Below the pieces are notes generated by a model that saw nothing but the letters and a program-made list of their open reading frames with translations, ran no database searches and was not told the origin of the DNA. Positions 1-5,906 of a stretch of DNA of 5,906 nucleotides are shown here, one piece after another (the first letter of the stretch is position 1; the number at the start of each line of letters is the position of its first letter). The stretch spans positions 1-5,906 of the forward strand of contig CAIRNW010000243.1 of the NCBI GenBank assembly GCA_903879995.1. The letters are read 5' to 3'. Source of the DNA: an uncultured Bacteroidota bacterium (lineage in GTDB: Bacteria; Bacteroidota; Bacteroidia; Chitinophagales; Chitinophagaceae). The position numbers and the translations under genes were made by a program.

Positions 1-734
1 GCCATTACTACAAAGGCTCCTTTTTCATGGGCTGTTTGAATAAATTGACGATAATCAACTACTGCACCTTTATCATTGGGATATTGAAGAATGGCCCCAA
101 AATAAGTTTCATCTAGTTGGGCGGATTTATAATCTCCTTCTACTAGTTCAATTTGTATGGGCAGAGCACGAGTTCGTAATAAATCTTTTGTTTGCGGGAA
201 TACCTCTTTGTCAACAAAAAAACGAGGTCTGTCAATGTGATCTTGTTTGTTAAGTGTGTTGAAGAACATGGTCATGGCTTCCGCAGCCGCAGTGGCCTCA
301 TCGAGCAAGGAAGCATTTGCGATGGGAAGTCCTGTTAAATCGGAGACCATAGTTTGGAAATTCAATAAACTTTCCAAACGGCCTTGTGCAATTTCTGCTT
401 GGTACGGAGTGTACTGTGTATACCATCCTGGGTTTTCAAAAATATTGCGAAGAATAACGGAGGGTGTAATGGTATTGTAGTAGCCCTGTCCAATATATGT
501 TTTCCAAACTTGGTTTTGTTGCCCTACAGCGCGGATATGTTGCAGATAGGCGTGCTCTGTCATGGCGTCGGGTACCTGTAACGCACGATCCATCCTTATG
601 CCTGCAGGCACTGTTTTGCGGATCAGCGATGCAATGTCATTTTCGCCGATCACTGCAAGCATTTCTTGGGTCTGGTTGATAGAGCCAATGTGTCGGTTAC
701 TAAATTCTGTTGTTTGATTACGAAGAATATCCAT
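1..734 (-). CDS. gcvP: Glycine dehydrogenase (decarboxylating), P-protein, N-terminal part
   Basis: This is the P-protein of the glycine cleavage system. In that family the enzyme uses pyridoxal phosphate to decarboxylate glycine in the cytoplasm and passes the aminomethyl group to the lipoyl arm of the H-protein. Reading leftward from the ATG at 734-732 gives 244 uninterrupted codons. Hallmarks seen are FSNRHIG (residues 11-17), GQGYYNTITP (82-91), NPGWYTQYTPYQAEIAQGR (101-119) and GLPIANASLLDEATAAAEAM (145-164), all typical of the N-terminal half. The family is usually about 950-970 residues, so roughly a quarter is visible. The PLP-binding lysine lies in the C-terminal half, outside the window. 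The gene runs off the left edge and is not broken. No Shine-Dalgarno sequence precedes the ATG, but it is the only methionine that keeps the complete conserved N-terminus. The gene is divergent from the YkgJ-type gene. Confidence 0.96.
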   Translation of the reverse strand, partial: MDILRNQTTEFSNRHIGSINQTQEMLAVIGENDIASLIRKTVPAGIRMDRALQVPDAMTEHAYLQHIRAVGQQNQVWKTYIGQGYYNTITPSVILRNIFENPGWYTQYTPYQAEIAQGRLESLLNFQTMVSDLTGLPIANASLLDEATAAAEAMTMFFNTLNKQDHIDRPRFFVDKEVFPQTKDLLRTRALPIQIELVEGDYKSAQLDETYFGAILQYPNDKGAVVDYRQFIQTAHEKGAFVVM

Positions 735-761
735 AATGGGGTAGAGCGTTCAATTTGTGTG

Positions 762-769
762 CAAAATTA
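762..769 (-). promoter_or_regulatory. gcvP: Candidate Bacteroidota -7 box for gcvP
   Basis: Read on the minus strand this octamer is TAATTTTG, a perfect match to the Bacteroidota -7 element TAnnTTTG. It would start transcription about 20-25 bases before the gcvP ATG. I see no matching -33 TTTG at the expected distance upstream, so the call rests on the -7 element and its position only. Confidence 0.4.
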
Positions 770-793
770 CGGGTAAGTTCCTTTCTTTGCCTG

Positions 794-1285
794 ATGAACA
801 AGCCCTTGTTAGTAAACTGGGAAAAGAAATCTGCAGAGCGTCAAAAACTCTACAAGCAGTTTCTCCAACGCGTGCCAAAAAATGAAGTGTTGAAGCGTCA
901 GGGGGGCTTTCATGAGGAAGCCTTTGACAAGGTTGACTGTCTCAATTGTGCCAATTGCTGTAAGGGCTATTCCCCTCGATTTAAAACACCTGATATAAAG
1001 AGAATTAGCAAGGTATTGGGAATGAAAGAGGGGCAGTTTATTGAGAACTATTTAAAAGAGGACCAGGATGGTGATTTTGTATTACAGCAATTACCCTGTC
1101 CATTTTTGGGCAATGATAACCATTGTGGTATTTACGAGGACAGGCCATCCGATTGCAGAAGATTTCCCTATACCGACGAGGATGTGTTGGTAAAGCGTAT
1201 TCCTCTTACCTTGAAGAATACTACATTCTGCCCGATTACCTATGTAGTAATTGAACGATTAATGGAGGCAATTCCTAAATCTTAG
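794..1285 (+). CDS. YkgJ-family cysteine cluster (CxxCxxCC) protein
   Basis: This is a 163-residue soluble protein of the YkgJ family, also annotated as zinc- or iron-chelating CxxCxxCC proteins, whose biochemical role is poorly known. The sequence shows a basic helical N-terminus (about 1-40), the CLNCANCC cluster (C49, C52, C55, C56), PCPFL (C102), CGIY (C111), the RPSDCRRFP motif (C121) and FCP (C146). Eight cysteines are spaced to bind a metal or an Fe-S cluster; which one cannot be read from sequence. The frame stays open upstream to a TTG at 755, but I prefer the ATG at 794 (MNKPLLVNW). The TTG extension would run through the gcvP promoter motif and adds residues that do not look conserved. 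There is no clear Shine-Dalgarno sequence. The stop overlaps the stop of the convergent MFS gene by four bases. Family assignment is firm; function is open. Confidence 0.88.
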   Translation: MNKPLLVNWEKKSAERQKLYKQFLQRVPKNEVLKRQGGFHEEAFDKVDCLNCANCCKGYSPRFKTPDIKRISKVLGMKEGQFIENYLKEDQDGDFVLQQLPCPFLGNDNHCGIYEDRPSDCRRFPYTDEDVLVKRIPLTLKNTTFCPITYVVIERLMEAIPKS

Positions 1286-2526
1286 TATTCAAATTTTCGA
1301 AGGGTAGGACTTTTGAACCAGGTTATGCCCGCAATGAGCAGTGTCATGCAACCGCCAAAAATCACGGAGGGGATTAAGCCCATGGCTGTAGCCGCTACGC
1401 CACTTTCAAATTGTCCCAATTCATTGGAGGAATTAATAAACATTGAGTTTACTGCCGATACACGACCTCTCATTTCGTCGGGTACAAATAATTGCACAAT
1501 GGTGCCACGAACAATCATACTGACCCCATCAAAAAGTCCGGAAGCTAACAACGCAAAAAAGCTGAGCCAAAAACTTTCTGATAAGGCAAACACCAGAATA
1601 CAAAGCCCAAAACCTGCCACTACAATTAGCAAGGCCTTTCCTTGTTTCTTCTTCAAAGGTCTTTTAGTAAACCAGGCTAGTGCTATGAAATTTCCGATGT
1701 ATGTTGCGGCTACTAGCCACCCTAATCCTTGTGGTCCAACTTTAAGGATATCATTGGCAAATGCGGGGAGTAAGGCTACGGCTCCTCCAAATAATACTGC
1801 AAACATATCCAAACTCATTGCGCTTAGTAAGGCCTTCTGATTCCATACAAATTGAAGGCCTTCTTTAACCCCTTCCCATGTTTTTGAGGTGCCCTGCCAG
1901 CTGATAGGTTTAGGGGCTATTCGCTGAAATAATATAATAGCTATGGAGGGAAGAACTAACACAGGAATAAAGGCAATCGTGATATTCGTATAGCCCATTA
2001 ATAATCCTGCAAAGGCCGGCCCAATCACTGCTGCAATCAACCACACCATACTATTAATAGAAGCGGCTTTCACCAATGACTCCGTGGGAACCAATTGCGC
2101 GAGAAATGCATTAAAAGCGGCACCAGAATAAGCACGTACAGCGCCCGTACCCGCCATTAAAAAATAGATAGTCCATTCTGCTACAAGGTTTGAATATTGT
2201 TGCGTATACCAATGAGAAGTGGCTAGCATAAGTCCTGCCATCAGTACCAAATAAAGTCCCATACAGGTGGTAAGCAGTTTGCGTTTATCACTTCTGTCTA
2301 CCCGTACACCCGCTGGTAAGGCCAGTGCAATCGCTGGTATCACCTCTGATAAACCAAGCATTCCCAGCGCCAATTTGCTTCCAGTGATCTCGTACAGTCG
2401 CCAGCCTAATAATACGGGCGTCATTCTCAATCCTGCAATGAATAAAATTCTTGCAACAATGTAAGCGGTGAACTCCGCATTGATAACAGGTTGTGACAAG
2501 TAGGGGATATTACGCCAACTTTTCAT
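1282..2526 (-). CDS. MFS transporter, EntS/MFS_3-like exporter
   Basis: This is a 414-residue inner-membrane major facilitator superfamily protein, resembling the MFS_3 branch that contains the enterobactin exporter EntS and many drug or metabolite exporters. About 12 hydrophobic segments are visible, roughly at 18-40, 51-72, 86-104, 118-136, 155-178, 182-201, 232-256, 266-286, 298-316, 318-340, 377-394 and 390-407; the last two are hard to separate. The loop after segment 2 carries a motif-A variant, GVRVDRSDKRK (73-83). IGPAFAG lies in segment 5, and PDEMRGRVSAVNSMF (359-373) is a conserved patch of this branch. The substrate cannot be deduced. Its ATG overlaps the TGA of the deoxynucleoside kinase gene (ATGA, 2523-2526), so translation is probably coupled, and no Shine-Dalgarno sequence is needed or seen. 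It is the last gene of the folK run. Confidence 0.88.
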   Translation of the reverse strand: MKSWRNIPYLSQPVINAEFTAYIVARILFIAGLRMTPVLLGWRLYEITGSKLALGMLGLSEVIPAIALALPAGVRVDRSDKRKLLTTCMGLYLVLMAGLMLATSHWYTQQYSNLVAEWTIYFLMAGTGAVRAYSGAAFNAFLAQLVPTESLVKAASINSMVWLIAAVIGPAFAGLLMGYTNITIAFIPVLVLPSIAIILFQRIAPKPISWQGTSKTWEGVKEGLQFVWNQKALLSAMSLDMFAVLFGGAVALLPAFANDILKVGPQGLGWLVAATYIGNFIALAWFTKRPLKKKQGKALLIVVAGFGLCILVFALSESFWLSFFALLASGLFDGVSMIVRGTIVQLFVPDEMRGRVSAVNSMFINSSNELGQFESGVAATAMGLIPSVIFGGCMTLLIAGITWFKSPTLRKFEY

Positions 2527-3155
2527 GAGAGTTCAATATAATGTATTCCAGGCTGGTATTCTTTATCCAAAGCGGTAATTAGCGTTTGCAGGTGGACATC
2601 ATTGTAAAGAAAATCTGCCTGCGAAACATCTACAAACAGTGTACGGGATGCTTGTTGACGAAGATAATGGGTATAGGTCTCCTGCAATTGTTGTAAATAG
2701 CTGTCGGAGATATTTTGCTCGTAGGCCCGATTTCTCTTTTTGATGTTTGCCTGCAATTTTTCAACAGGGGCATGTAAGTAAACTAGCAAGTCAGGTTGTA
2801 CAAGCTGTTGGTGAATGATGTCAAAAAGTCGTTGGTAAAGCCGATATTCATCCGCTGGCAAGGTGACTTTAGCAAATAAGAGACACTTGGTAAATAAATA
2901 ATCAGAGATGGTGATTTGTTGGAATAAATCTTGTTGCTGCAATAATTCCTTTAGCTGTTTAAAGCGTTCTGCCATGAAAAAAAGTTCAACAGGAAATGCG
3001 TATTGATCAGGCTGTTCATAAAATTTGGGCAGGAAAGGATTATCTGCAAATTCTTCTAAAATCAAACGGGCTTTGTAGTGCCTGCTGAGCAATTGTGCTA
3101 GCGTCGTTTTACCGGCTCCAATATTTCCTTCTATGGTAATAAACTGATACTTCAT
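2523..3155 (-). CDS. Deoxynucleoside kinase (dNK/dGK family)
   Basis: This is a 210-residue cytoplasmic kinase that phosphorylates deoxynucleosides to 5'-monophosphates for nucleotide salvage. The P-loop GNIGAGKTT is at 10-18. The LILEEFADNPFL segment (31-42) holds the expected catalytic acidic residues. SDYLFTK (84-90) matches the conserved D-Y/R-S region, and PDLLVYL (121-127) is the core strand before the lid. KKRNRAYE (139-146) is the arginine-rich lid that contacts the phosphates. Length fits the bacterial family (about 200-220). Base preference (dA, dG, dC or dT) cannot be called from this sequence alone. The start is the ATG at 3155, 14 bases after the folK stop, with only a weak purine-rich stretch upstream. 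It overlaps the MFS gene downstream by ATGA. From memory, folK next to a dNK gene is common in Bacteroidota; no search was made here. Confidence 0.93.
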   Translation of the reverse strand: MKYQFITIEGNIGAGKTTLAQLLSRHYKARLILEEFADNPFLPKFYEQPDQYAFPVELFFMAERFKQLKELLQQQDLFQQITISDYLFTKCLLFAKVTLPADEYRLYQRLFDIIHQQLVQPDLLVYLHAPVEKLQANIKKRNRAYEQNISDSYLQQLQETYTHYLRQQASRTLFVDVSQADFLYNDVHLQTLITALDKEYQPGIHYIELS

Positions 3156-3169
3156 GAACTGCCTGCAAT

Positions 3170-3652
3170 TTAATTGAATTGCAAGACTGTTCCTTGATCC
3201 TTGCAGTCAGAAAGTAACTGGCTGATGGTATTTCCTGTAAGCGGATCGATAAATGTGCCAGCAATTTCTGCCAGGGGAGTCAAGGCGAAACGACGATTAT
3301 GTACTTCTGGATGGGGCACCTGAACCATAGGGTTTTGGATCAGCTGTTCTCCAAAAAAAAGAATGTCAATATCAATGACACGGGGCCCATATTTAATACT
3401 TCGTATTCGCCCCATCTTTTCTTCAATTTCCAATAACTGCTCCATCAGAGCAGCCGCCTGCAACGAAGTGTCCACCGCTAAGGCCTGATTTAAATAATCG
3501 GGTTGGTCCAGGGGTCCCCAGGGGCTGGTTTGATAAAATTTTGAACGGGTAATCAGCAAACCTCCCTTTTCAGTAATTAATTGGGCTGCTTTATTTAAAT
3601 TTTCTACGCGATCTCCAAGATTGGAGCCAGTAAGCAAGTAGACACGATTCAT
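3170..3652 (-). CDS. folK: 2-amino-4-hydroxy-6-hydroxymethyldihydropteridine pyrophosphokinase (HPPK)
   Basis: FolK transfers pyrophosphate from ATP to 6-hydroxymethyl-7,8-dihydropterin, the step before dihydropteroate synthase in folate synthesis. The 160-residue protein has LLTGSNLGDR (6-15), the YQTSPWG substrate loop (40-46), and the family signature KYGPRVIDIDIL (87-98) with the two Mg-binding aspartates D94 and D96. VPHPEVHNRRFAL (112-124) follows, with the conserved histidine and arginines. Length matches the usual 155-170. The frame can be extended three codons to a TTG at 3661, but I chose the ATG at 3652 because MNRVYLLTGSN is the normal family N-terminus. An AAGGA stretch lies 12 bases before this ATG and only 3 bases before the TTG, too close to serve the TTG. 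It is the first gene of the folK, kinase, MFS run and is divergent from the ABC permease. Confidence 0.95.
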   Translation of the reverse strand: MNRVYLLTGSNLGDRVENLNKAAQLITEKGGLLITRSKFYQTSPWGPLDQPDYLNQALAVDTSLQAAALMEQLLEIEEKMGRIRSIKYGPRVIDIDILFFGEQLIQNPMVQVPHPEVHNRRFALTPLAEIAGTFIDPLTGNTISQLLSDCKDQGTVLQFN

Positions 3653-3676
3653 GCACTTCAAATATCCTTAAAATTG

Positions 3677-3710
3677 AGATACATTTGTTTCCATGGCATC
3701 AAATGAACCT
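3677..3710. promoter_or_regulatory. Imperfect dyad in the divergent folK / ABC permease region
   Basis: CATTTG (3682-3687) and CAAATG (3700-3705) form an inverted repeat whose centre coincides exactly with the CCATGG palindrome (3691-3696). Extending outward to 3677 and 3710, 13 of 17 base pairs are symmetric. The left arm is part of the TACATTTG promoter motif for the plus strand. The right arm, read on the minus strand, is TTCATTTG, one mismatch from the same -7 consensus. It could be an operator for both gene sets or two back-to-back promoters. The symmetry is seen directly; binding is inference. Confidence 0.3.
3680..3687 (+). promoter_or_regulatory. Candidate Bacteroidota -7 box for the ABC permease gene
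   Basis: TACATTTG matches TAnnTTTG perfectly. Transcription would begin near 3692-3695, almost on the first possible ATG (3693). This favours the next in-frame ATG at 3714, which would leave a short leader of about 20 bases. No -33 TTTG is visible at the expected spacing. Confidence 0.4.
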
Positions 3711-4808
3711 GTAATGTATAGCCAGTTTCGGGCCATGCTGGCAATTATCAAGGCGAGTTTTCAAGCAATATTGGCTAATCCAAGTGCCTTGGTTTTTAGC
3801 GTTGCGTTTCCTATTCTTTTTGTAATCATTTTTGGGGCTTTTCGTCAAGATAAGGGTGTGCAATACAGTATAGCCATTCAGGAGGGTAGCGATACTACCC
3901 ATCCTTTTTATCAAGCACTGGTAAAAAATCCCTTTATTAAGGTTGTGCGTTTTCAGGATCCTGTGTCTTTGCGTCAAGCGTTATTAAGAGGTAGATTAAC
4001 GGGTGTATTAGCCATTCAGCAAAATAGTTCTTCTTCACAAATGGGAGTGACAGTACAGTTTACCTCCACAACGGCCAGTGGTAATACCACGGGTGGTTTT
4101 TTACAACAGCTGAACTATTTGGTGTTACAGCAGGAATCCCTAGCGACCAACCAGAAAAAATCGATACAAATTCTTCCTCCACAAATTGAAGAAGTCAGAC
4201 CCTACCGCCCAATCGATTTTGTATTGCCTGGGCAAATTGGTTTTTCAATTTTATTTTCAACCTTGTTTGGAATTGCATTTACTTTTTATGGTTTACGTGA
4301 GCAATTAGTCTTAAAACGTTTTTTTGCTACCCCCATAAAGCGTATTAATATATTAATCGGTATCGGAATCAGTCGTTTATTTTTTCAATTATTGAGTGTA
4401 ACGGTTTTGATTGCATTTGGACATTGGGTAATGGACTTTACTCTCCATAGTGGTGCAGTAACTTTTTTCTCTATTCTACTGCTAACCCTGCTTATGCTTT
4501 TTTTGCTGATGGGTGCGGGTCTTTTGATCAGCAGCATAGCGAAAGTGGACTCTTCAATCCCTCTTTTAATTAATTTATTTGCACTCCCCCAACTTATTTT
4601 ATCAGGAACCTTTTTTTCTGTAGACGTTTTTCCGCGTTGGATACAACAGGTAAGTGCTGTGCTACCGCTTCGTCATTTTAATGATGCACTTCGAAAAATT
4701 TCATTTGAGGGAGAATCCTTATTTGCTTGTAGTACTGAGATAGGGGTTTTACTCGGCTGGACAGTCTTGATTTATTTTTTAACCAACCGATTAATTCGGT
4801 GGGAGTAA
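3693..4808 (+). CDS. ABC-2 type transporter permease
   Basis: This is a 371-residue inner-membrane permease of the ABC-2 family (DrrB/YhhJ type), which exports drugs, lipids or polysaccharides with a separate ATPase. One N-terminal membrane helix (about 32-50, after an amphipathic stretch) is followed by a large extracytoplasmic domain (about 51-172). Five more hydrophobic segments follow, near 177-201, 219-246, 254-284, 288-312 and 346-367. LKRFFATPIKR (207-217) is the cytoplasmic loop typical of the family. LSGTFFSVDVFP (303-314) and LPLRHFNDALRK (324-335) are characteristic of the ABC-2 C-terminal half. I give the longest ATG frame, but the ATG at 3714 (MYSQFRAML, residue 8) is an equal or better start because the promoter motif and dyad overlap the first seven codons. 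There is no clear Shine-Dalgarno sequence at either start. No ATPase gene is in the window. The SRPBCC-like gene follows after 10 bases. Family is firm; substrate is unknown. Confidence 0.9.
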   Translation: MASNEPVMYSQFRAMLAIIKASFQAILANPSALVFSVAFPILFVIIFGAFRQDKGVQYSIAIQEGSDTTHPFYQALVKNPFIKVVRFQDPVSLRQALLRGRLTGVLAIQQNSSSSQMGVTVQFTSTTASGNTTGGFLQQLNYLVLQQESLATNQKKSIQILPPQIEEVRPYRPIDFVLPGQIGFSILFSTLFGIAFTFYGLREQLVLKRFFATPIKRINILIGIGISRLFFQLLSVTVLIAFGHWVMDFTLHSGAVTFFSILLLTLLMLFLLMGAGLLISSIAKVDSSIPLLINLFALPQLILSGTFFSVDVFPRWIQQVSAVLPLRHFNDALRKISFEGESLFACSTEIGVLLGWTVLIYFLTNRLIRWE

Positions 4809-4818
4809 ATTTTTTGTA

Positions 4819-5259
4819 ATGAAGCGAATGCTATCATTGGTTGGGCTGAGTGTTGGGATGCTCTTCTTGTTGATCACCCTTATTTCCTCTTTTTTACCAC
4901 GTCATGTTCGTGTTTCAAGAGCGCTTGATTTGCCATATAAGCCCGCGGTGGTGCAAGCTGTACTACAACGCGAATCTTATTGGGAGACGGTGCTCCCAAA
5001 GGGTACCTCTATCACAGTAGAATCCCAAACCAATCGTTCCATTCACTTTCTGGTAAACAATAAGTCTGCCATTCAGATGGCAGCTGGGTATCAATTATTT
5101 TCTGATAGGGCTGAGTCCACCTGTTCCGTTCAGCGGTACTATGATTTTTATTTTGATTGGTATCCTTGGGAAAAATTTTCTAGCCTTTTGGTAGAATCAA
5201 AATTTGGCAGTGCATTGGAAAATGAACTTCAACAGTTGAAAAAAAAATTGGAACAATAA
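4819..5259 (+). CDS. Small membrane-anchored SRPBCC-like protein
   Basis: This is a 146-residue protein with an uncleaved-looking hydrophobic N-terminal segment (about 5-26) followed by LPRHVRVSRALDLPY (26-40). That layout resembles Bacteroidota proteins with one membrane helix and a polyketide-cyclase/SRPBCC domain, in which a helix is followed by a strand of the 'sr.i.i..p...V' type. The C-terminal part also fits: a YYDFYFDWYPWEKF strand and turn (107-120), then a long helix ending ALENELQQLKKKLEQ. It is shorter than the usual 170-180 residues and lacks the usual W..WSPW region, so this is a divergent member and the call is an inference from layout. SRPBCC folds bind hydrophobic ligands; no ligand can be named. 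GGGAG at 4801-4805 lies 13 bases before the ATG, inside the end of the permease gene. The 10-base spacing suggests co-transcription with the permease. A run of nine A lies in the KKK codons (5239-5247). Confidence 0.65.
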   Translation: MKRMLSLVGLSVGMLFLLITLISSFLPRHVRVSRALDLPYKPAVVQAVLQRESYWETVLPKGTSITVESQTNRSIHFLVNNKSAIQMAAGYQLFSDRAESTCSVQRYYDFYFDWYPWEKFSSLLVESKFGSALENELQQLKKKLEQ

Positions 5260-5263
5260 ATTA

Positions 5264-5277
5264 GAGCTTGCCAGCTC
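5264..5277. terminator. Short hairpin between convergent genes, weak terminator candidate
   Basis: GAGCT and AGCTC flank a TGCC loop, giving a 5-bp stem in the 24-base gap between the stops of the SRPBCC-like gene and queG. The position suits a shared terminator, but the stem is short and neither strand has a T run directly after it, so the call is weak. Confidence 0.25.
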
Positions 5278-5283
5278 CTATGT

Positions 5284-5906
5284 TTAGGATAGCTCTCTTA
5301 ATAGTTGAAGGTTTCTTTTTATTCCCTTGAAGCGTGTTCTTTGAAGAGGAGAGTTGCCAAATACCTGCTTGAAGGTTTCCTCCGTCATTTCTTCCCACTG
5401 ACTGGTGTTGAGTTGTAGGATTTCAGGAATCGCGTTGAAATTCTTGTTCGTGTGCGGTTTGCTAAATCGATTCCAGGGGCAAACATCCTGGCAAGTATCA
5501 CATCCAAAAAGCCATCCATCGAGTTGTCCTTTCTCCAGTGTTGGCTTTATATGTGACTTAAGTTCGATTGTATAGTAGGAAATACAGCGGCTACCATCTA
5601 TTACTTTTTCAGGAAGTATGGCGCCAGTTGGGCAGGCTTCTACACAGCGATTGCAAGTTCCACAAAAATCTTTTGTGAAGGGATTGTCTGCCTGCAATTT
5701 TAAATCAGTAATCAATGTTGCAATGAAGTAAAAGGATCCCGCATTTTTATGGATTAGGTTTCCATTTTTTCCTATCCAGCCTAAGCCTGCTTCTCTAGCC
5801 CAGGCTCGTTCTAACACGGGTGCTGAATCCACAAATCCCCTTCCTTCAATTGCTCCTATAGATGCTTTGAGTTCAGCTAAAAATGCATACAATTTTTCTT
5901 TAATTA
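5284..5906 (-). CDS. queG: Epoxyqueuosine reductase, C-terminal part
   Basis: QueG performs the last step of queuosine tRNA modification, reducing epoxyqueuosine to queuosine in the tRNA anticodon with a cobalamin cofactor and two 4Fe-4S clusters. The 206 visible residues stay open to the right edge, so the N-terminal part (about 100 residues of a typical 300-320) lies outside. Counting from the first full codon at the edge, GFVDSAPVLERAWA (23-36) holds the conserved aspartate proposed as the catalytic acid, followed by GLGWIGKN (40-47). The ferredoxin-like region is CGTCNRCVEACP (C81, C84, C87, C91), SRCISYYTIE (C107) and CDTCQDVCPWN (C135, C138, C142). These are eight cysteines, enough for two clusters. 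The C-terminus SPLQRTRFKGIKRN fits the short form without HEAT repeats. An internal TTG at 5892 is not the start, because the frame and the conserved sequence continue upstream as IKEKL. It is convergent with the SRPBCC-like gene. Confidence 0.96.
   Translation of the reverse strand, partial: IKEKLYAFLAELKASIGAIEGRGFVDSAPVLERAWAREAGLGWIGKNGNLIHKNAGSFYFIATLITDLKLQADNPFTKDFCGTCNRCVEACPTGAILPEKVIDGSRCISYYTIELKSHIKPTLEKGQLDGWLFGCDTCQDVCPWNRFSKPHTNKNFNAIPEILQLNTSQWEEMTEETFKQVFGNSPLQRTRFKGIKRNLQLLRELS

Noticed and set aside
247..679. Three short overlapping plus-strand frames (60-77 aa)
   Set aside because: They lie antisense inside the clearly conserved gcvP coding sequence and have no recognisable domain.
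1313..1840. A 175-codon plus-strand frame
   Set aside because: It is antisense to the MFS gene. Its Ser/Thr/Pro/Asn-rich composition is what the complement of hydrophobic membrane codons gives, and no family is recognisable.
2267..2464. A 65-codon plus-strand frame
   Set aside because: It is the shadow of the N-terminal part of the MFS gene, with the same antisense composition.
3699..3977. A 92-codon minus-strand frame
   Set aside because: It is antisense to the permease start, with no domain and no sign of its own initiation region.
5239..5247. A run of nine A near the end of the SRPBCC-like gene as a possible programmed frameshift site
   Set aside because: A shift would alter only a few C-terminal residues before a nearby stop at 5261-5263, and no stimulatory structure is evident.
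1..5906. CRISPR arrays, tRNA or rRNA genes, insertion sequences, toxin-antitoxin or phage defence genes
   Set aside because: None was seen. The window is densely filled with recognisable metabolic and transport genes, with no spaced direct repeats or terminal inverted repeats noticed by eye.

Overview
The window reads as an ordinary chromosomal housekeeping segment from a member of the Bacteroidota, probably close to the Chitinophagaceae. That placement is an inference. It rests on protein style (single-chain glycine dehydrogenase, folK next to a Bacteroidota-type deoxynucleoside kinase, short-form QueG), weak or absent Shine-Dalgarno sequences, moderately low GC, and two perfect TAnnTTTG motifs, the Bacteroidota -7 promoter element, in the two divergent intergenic gaps. 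I found no rRNA, tRNA, CRISPR array, insertion sequence, prophage gene or defence system. Coding density is very high and no gene-free stretch exceeds about 60 bases.

Layout. (1) 1-734, minus: N-terminal quarter of glycine dehydrogenase (gcvP), cut by the left edge. (2) 794-1285, plus: a YkgJ-type cysteine-cluster protein, divergent from gcvP across a 59-base gap. (3) 3652 down to 1282, minus: a three-gene run, folK, then a deoxynucleoside kinase, then an MFS exporter. Kinase and exporter overlap by ATGA, and the exporter's stop overlaps the stop of the convergent YkgJ-type gene. (4) 3693-5259, plus: an ABC-2 type permease followed after 10 bases by a small membrane-anchored SRPBCC-like protein. 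(5) 5284-5906, minus: C-terminal two thirds of epoxyqueuosine reductase (queG), cut by the right edge and convergent with the SRPBCC-like gene.

How the genes fit together. GcvP produces one-carbon units on folate and FolK makes the folate precursor. The deoxynucleoside kinase salvages DNA precursors, a process that also depends on folate through dTMP synthesis. This is a loose metabolic theme rather than a demonstrated pathway. The ABC permease has no ATPase beside it here.

I did not find a convincing new biological system. The points most worth a second look are the dyad in the folK/ABC permease divergent region, which affects the permease start; the coupling of an MFS exporter to a deoxynucleoside kinase; and the orphan permease paired with a divergent SRPBCC-like protein.
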